Below are positions 59,093 to 64,000 of a stretch of 64,000 nucleotides of DNA, one piece after another. The notes under the pieces are model-generated. The model was given only the letters and a program-made list of their open reading frames with translations. It was not told the DNA's origin and did not search any database. Within the stretch, counting starts at the first letter, position 1; the number at the start of each line of letters is the position of its first letter. The position numbers and the translations under genes are program-made. The stretch comes from Chiua virens (taxonomy: Eukaryota; Basidiomycota; Agaricomycetes; Boletales; Boletaceae). Location of the stretch: positions 434,001-498,000 of the forward strand of contig JAHNUO010000017.1 in assembly GCA_019787685.1 (NCBI GenBank). The letters run 5' to 3'.

Positions 59093-61014
59093 ATGTCAAT
59101 GGCGTCTGGTTTGCCAATGCTTCCCTCTCAGACGGAATGGGTCGTCGATACCAATCGCTACCCTCCCGTGTACACTCGGTCAGTAATGAAGTATCATCCT
59201 ATTATCGGACTGACCTCGCAGGCTTCCCTTAGACCATTGGTTGGTTCGGAGCTTTGGATGCACAATCGCTGGTTAGCCATAGATGGGTAAGTGAATTTCC
59301 GGGTCTGTTATCTCAACACGTCGCGTTTAATTTAACAAATTTTGGATGTCGACTTACAGAGATTCTGAAGTATGCCAGGGAATTAAGTTTACCACTCCGC
59401 TTGGAATAGAAGAAATGAGGGATTGTGCTCGTCAAGCCCTCGATAAATTCCGGTCAGGACATCCCACTTATTCTCTACATAACTGGAGGGATGACATTCC
59501 TTTCCCCAGTTTTGTTTGTCCCATCGTTTCCTGTGCTATAGAGAACGACGAATCCCCTAGATGGGTGTACACCCCCTCCGCCGACCGCGAGGCGTGGCTC
59601 GATCTCGCCTTTGTCGTCGAACAGCGTGGATCTTCACTCGACTCATTAGAATTTGCGAGAGATATCAACGTCAGGAAATTGCCTTATACTGATACGAATG
59701 GCACGAACACTCTGTTCAGGGTTTATCTGCTTGTAACGTCGAAGGAAGGTCTCAATGACAGAAGAGAATATTCCTTATTCTTTCATGGCCCCCACTCCAT
59801 GATGGACGGTAGAGGCACCATTCACGGATTGAACTTGATGTGCGAATTCATGTCTGGTAGTGGGATGGACGTGACGATCGTGCGTTCGGAGGAGTGGAAG
59901 AATCTTCCTGTGGACATAATTTCCGCGACGGGAGGGGTGCCTAAAGAATGGGAGACGTCTGGGGCAGAGCTCCTGCAGGATGCTATGCCAGTGAGCCAGA
60001 CGGAACTGATGCTCGCGGTAAGTTTCACCGGGTTGTTTTTGTTCCGTTCATTCTTTGGTGGGAGTAATAACGTATACTATGTAGTCCGGTCACAGCTTAC
60101 CCGCTCCGTCCCGCCCTCTGGATGTATCCGAGCCTCCTATCCGTCATCATATCACTCTATCGGAGTCGGAAACGAGGGCAGTTGTTGTACGCGTGAAACA
60201 GCTGGGTGTCTCGCTTTCGGCGTTGTTCAAGGCCTGCGAACGGTTTGGCACAATTCAAGCTGAACCCAGTACCTCTAGGAGAGGATGTTTATTTCCCGAT
60301 CCAGGATTGCAGGTTAGTCGTACTATTTACCGCACCGAATCTCTGACCATTGGTCTGTTTCTAGTGTGTCTACTGAACGATTTTTAAAACCTCCCATCAT
60401 CCCGAAGACGTATTTCACATCGTATCTATGTCTGATACCATTGCACATTCCGATGGCTGAGGCGTTGAGACAAGGCAGCGAAAAGGAAACATTAATCATG
60501 ACGGCAAAAAAAATTCAGGAGCAGTTTGACAAATATTTGCCTAATCCTTGTCTCCCCACGACGATGCCTATCTTTGCACAGTTGCCTCTGCCTGGAACTG
60601 TTCCGAGAGCCACCGCTAGTACAGGCCTTCCATGGACATGCGACTTCCAGGACCTCGGCGTGGTAGAGCACAGAATACTGACTCGCCAGGGGCACATCAG
60701 TGTTGACCAAATATATTTTACACCGCGTGCAACCACGATCCTGTAAGTCATCGATGCAGCATGTTCCTTTTTTCGGGCCGTGCCATCTAATTTTTTCGTT
60801 TTCTTCCTTCGTCTCATAGGTCCGTTCGATCGTGGATAATGCATAGGAAGTTGCACTTCCAAGTTGAGGTTAGTGATTTGAATGCACTATTTCACGTTGT
60901 TCTCATCTGTCATGATGTCAGGGTGCTGCTGCTTGGGGAGATGAATTTTTGAAAACGATGTTGCAGGAAACGATGAGGATTGGGTTACTCATTCTGACCG
61001 ATGCCAAATTGTGA
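59093..61014 (+). CDS. HXXXD acyltransferase copy 4, one apparent 1-base insertion
   Basis: The exons are join(59093..59178,59233..59286,59360..59452,59510..60017,60085..60312,60365..60742,60820..60868,60922..61014), about 495 residues. HSMMD sits in FFHGPHSMMDGRG. Exon 5 is 228 nt against 227 in copy 2, with one extra base near 60233-60236, in SALFKA(A)NGLAQFKLNP. All splice sites are conserved relative to copies 1 and 2. The longer ATG at 59093 adds MS before MASGLP; the inner ATG at 59099 aligns with the other copies. Function is as for copy 1. Confidence 0.84.
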
Positions 61015-61341
61015 CCTAGTAGTCTCGCGTATACTGCAGGTCTCAGTTTTGATCAGTTTTGACGAAGAGGGAGATAAGCGAGATCGTCATGAAAGACGCA
61101 AGTAAGTAAAGAATGTGTCAACTGCCGTGGGTGTCATGGAGGCATAGGGGAAAGGAGTGATATGGTGAACACCGCGCCGTTTAAATCTAGTGTGGGCGCT
61201 CGGCGCCATACACCGCGTGCGTCATTACTCTGAATGTTTGTTCGACTTTTGTGCTGATGGGGTACATGCACAATCGTTAGTGGTGCGTGATCATTTCGAT
61301 GAACAGTTGGACACATTGCGACAAAGCGAGGCACGAGCAGT

Positions 61342-61640
61342 CGTAACGTAAGATCTTCGGACAAGCGGGCGAGGAGCTCCCACGCTTCTCTCTTCCAAGC
61401 TCCTCACACCGGCGCTGCGCTCGAGTCCAGCTCGTCCTCGAGCTTCGTCGCACCCACCGCACCACTCCCTAAGCGCCTCCCAATCGTAGGCGCTCCCTCG
61501 CAGCTCTCCAGACCTGGGGTCCGGATAGCGGCACCTGCCTAGTGCAGCCGCGAGGGTGCCCGCCCACCCTCGCAGCTCCGTGGCTAGCCCATCGGGTGCC
61601 CTCCGGGCCGAAGCGCTTCGCGCTTGCCCATCCTCTCGTT
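61342..61640. other. G/C-rich block of unusual composition
   Basis: About 300 bp that is much richer in G and C than the flanks. It has repeated CTCGCAGCTC and CGAGGGTGCC-type segments and one open minus-strand frame (61291-61659) rich in Arg, Gly and Ala with a WCGGC motif. No family is recognised. It could be a short interspersed element or a gene remnant. Confidence 0.4.
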
Positions 61641-61689
61641 TCTCATTCGTTAGTGTCATTTAGTTTGTTCATACATACATCGCAATACT

Positions 61690-62297
61690 ATGTCACTACC
61701 TACACTTCCTCTCGCGGGATCCGCTCCAGCAGAGCGCAGTCCAAAGACTATGATATATTGGCGATCGATACAATGCGAGGTACTGCCGGATACACTGTTC
61801 AGAGACTATACTGTTAACGAGGGCTGCAGGCACCAAGGAAACTATGTGATCAAGACCGAGGCAAATTGGAACCGGATCCAAGAAGAAAAAATACCGAAAT
61901 TCGAACCACTGATGCATGAAGAAAGAAAAACGTGAGTCAAGCTGGTCGTGAAGATGACAACTGGAAAGGAGAAAGACCAGATGACCTTCCGTGGGATGCT
62001 TCACTTCGCCGTCAAGCCTTGGGATCAAGCGAAGGAGCGTCCATCCTGAAACCCAACTCGAGGCAAACCGAAGCCGAGTCCACGTCACGTCCAAACGCCT
62101 ATCCAAGTCCCAACCAACAACTTGAACTTGAAGCCCGCAATGACCGTGAAGGGCTGACCACCACACCTCGAAAGCGTATCAACTTGCCCAACGTCGCCTT
62201 GAAATCTCGCACTCCAAAAGAAAAGGTAGTCGTAACCTTGCAAAGGGAGCTTCGACTTGCGTTCCCTGACGTCGCCCAATTTGACCGAACCCCGTAG
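61690..62297 (+). CDS. Hypothetical protein, possibly two exons
   Basis: The ATG at 61690 opens 81 codons ending at a canonical GTGAGT donor (61932). A frame in 61932-62297 could supply a second exon. The first part (MSLPTLPLAGSAPAERSPK) and the rest have no known domain. The evidence is weak: only an open frame, a good donor and protein-like composition. Confidence 0.25.
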
Positions 62298-63863
62298 GAA
62301 GGAAACATCCCCATAGTCGCCTCGAATAGACCTGCATCGTTTTCTTGTCATCGACCTCGTCCATCTTGATAGCGAGTCTCCAACTCCTGAATGCAATGAC
62401 CATCGCCATATCGGACTCGCGCAAACACGTCCCGGGGAGTTTCCGTTATGGTTGTCGTATCGTCTGTACCAAACCCCGTCGCAGAGTAAGAGCGGACTCG
62501 CAGCCGGCGAGACGACATTTGACAGCCACCAGATTAGAATGGGTCAAACCGAGCCTGAGCCTGAACAACGCATAACCACCACCGCCTACGACATTTCTCC
62601 GCGCCCTCAAGTAAACATGCTGGAGAGAATGTTTGTGTAAGCTGTCGAGCGGGTGGAGATGATGGCGGGCGGATGTGGATGTGGATGTTTGGGCCGCCCA
62701 GTGGTTTCTGTCTGGTCTATGAGGCACCTTGACGACTGCGAAAGGCGACGAGGTGAGGACAACCGATGCTTGGTTTTTTTCTCAGAGAGGATCTCGGAGG
62801 TATGTGCTCGTCTCCCGTGAGGTGGTGGTGACTTTGTCAGAGGTCAAAGGAACGAAGTGTGACTGAGGAGTCGGAAAGAGTTGAGAATTGAGTTGTTAGA
62901 ATGTGGAGAATATCCAATGGGGTCGGTAAAATGGATCGGTGTGGTAAAACTGGTCGATGGGGCATAAATACGATGGTCAAAGCTAAGTATGCCTTTCATG
63001 ATCGGGTCAGTTGTGTCAAATATGGTTAGATGACTGGATCTCACCATTAAGCTGGAAGGTCAACAGAAGATGAGGGAATCGTCGGCGAGGGAGCCAGAAA
63101 TGACAGGCCGGCTCCCTTAGTCAAGGAAACATTGCAAGTTGTACATGTCGTCGAGGTGTGATCAGTGTAACATCGCAGAGGGCCTGATCAGAAACGAGAT
63201 GAGATACTAGGACTGGTGGCTGACTCCAGTCGTTTGTAAAGTAGCTCTTGGCTCACTAAGTGTCGAGGGTAAAGGAACAGTTCGCCTCTAAGCCTCTATT
63301 GGTTTCAGGAAGTTGGCTGCGAGACATAAGCAGAGAAATAGAAGCCACGGAAGCCGGATAAAGAGAATAAAGTAGAGAAGACAAGAATGCTCCCCACCAA
63401 ACCTCGACACCTCACCACGCTACTCACCTACCTCTTACTGCCCCCCTCCCCCCAGCGGTTCCCGACGCATTGCATGGACGTGGCCTGGGAGTATATGAAC
63501 TGGACATCCCGAGCTTCGTGGTGATCGCCTTCGCAGAGCGAGAACCAAAGTGTAGGCAAATATCACCACCACCCTGCCATCTCCAAGTTCTCCTTCCGTG
63601 GTGGGTCTTTTTTTGCCTAACGCCCTTGTCCGGCTTGGGAACAAACCGCCTGTGGATCCGCGATACGTCGCTACCCGTGGCCTGGAGATTGACTGCCTCG
63701 ATCCTGGACTGCGAGCGACGTAGTGAAGGAAAAAGGGACGTCTGAGTGATCCGGATGGCGCGATTGACTACCGTTCGAGTTCTATTTTGACTGTTCGAAG
63801 TTTCAGCGGACGACATCTGACGTTAGTTCGTCATCGAGGATTGTACCGGTCTCCGAGGGCAAG
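62298..63863. other. Region without a supported gene
   Basis: 1.5 kb with small overlapping open frames. A pyrimidine-rich piece (63410-63455) with CCCCCCTCCCCCC lies in it. On the minus strand 63424-63816 a 130-codon frame of low plausibility is open. Nothing can be named. Confidence 0.45.
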
Positions 63864-64000
63864 ATGATCGACGCTGGACAGACCATGGACCCAACGAATG
63901 GATCTATCGTCGAACCGCTGCGATTCCTGGTCACCTCTGATCTGGTTGCGCAAGTCGGCCATCGTAAGTCGACGATCGTCGGGAAGAAAAGGTGTGTGGG
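63864..64000 (+). CDS. Possible 5' end of a gene running off the window
   Basis: The ATG at 63864 opens a frame (MIDAGQTMDPTNGSIVEPLR, then FLVTSDLVAQVGH) that stays open to the edge. A GTAAGT donor at 63964-63969 would end the first exon. The peptide is not recognised. Partial. Confidence 0.3.
   Translation, partial: MIDAGQTMDPTNGSIVEPLRFLVTSDLVAQVGHRKSTIVGKKRCV

Noticed and set aside
12308..60240. Programmed +1 frameshifting as a system in this organism
   Set aside because: The break sites share no slippery sequence, several have no stop codon nearby, one is of the opposite sign, and large conserved genes such as the 5.6-kb helicase have none. Assembly error is simpler.

Overview
The window looks like nuclear DNA of a filamentous basidiomycete, most likely an Agaricomycete. 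Nearly every gene is split by many 45-60 nt introns with GTRNGY donors, and the proteins match basidiomycete versions of conserved eukaryotic families. No ribosomal RNA, tRNA, CRISPR or recognisable transposase gene was seen. All exon structures were read by eye from splice signals and family conservation.

Left part (1-33 kb) holds mostly housekeeping genes. After a gene-poor 5.3 kb come a UPF0220/Vps68-type membrane protein and, head to head with it, an RNF216-type RBR ubiquitin ligase. Next are a HAD phosphatase, a myo-inositol oxygenase and an aldo-keto reductase, the last two a possible inositol-to-gulonate pair. After another gene-poor 5.3 kb there is an RNA-decay neighbourhood: a 1,875-residue DDX60/Ski2-like helicase, the scavenger decapping enzyme DcpS, and, divergent from DcpS across only 131 bp, the exosome ring subunit Rrp46. 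An unidentified gene and a Gly/Ser-rich, probably surface-anchored protein follow.

Right part (35-61 kb) is accessory. It has four copies of a LaeA/UMTA-like SAM methyltransferase (one intact, two with single-base frame breaks, one truncated), a DHTKD1-like 2-oxoadipate dehydrogenase E1, two P-loop GTPase-like genes that lack the P-loop lysine, and four copies of an HXXXD acyltransferase (one intact, two with one single-base break each, one truncated). The acyltransferase copies share an upstream sequence block at a fixed distance of about 145 bp from the start codon. A 321-bp foldback element (MITE-like) lies beside this cluster. The last 3 kb hold only weak gene candidates.

A striking feature is that many otherwise well conserved genes contain one or more single-base frame breaks: 13 read as one extra base and 1 as one missing base. 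Splice sites and reading frames on both sides are preserved. Insertion-biased assembly error is the simplest explanation; recent gene decay and recoding are alternatives. Large conserved genes such as the 5.6-kb helicase CDS show none.
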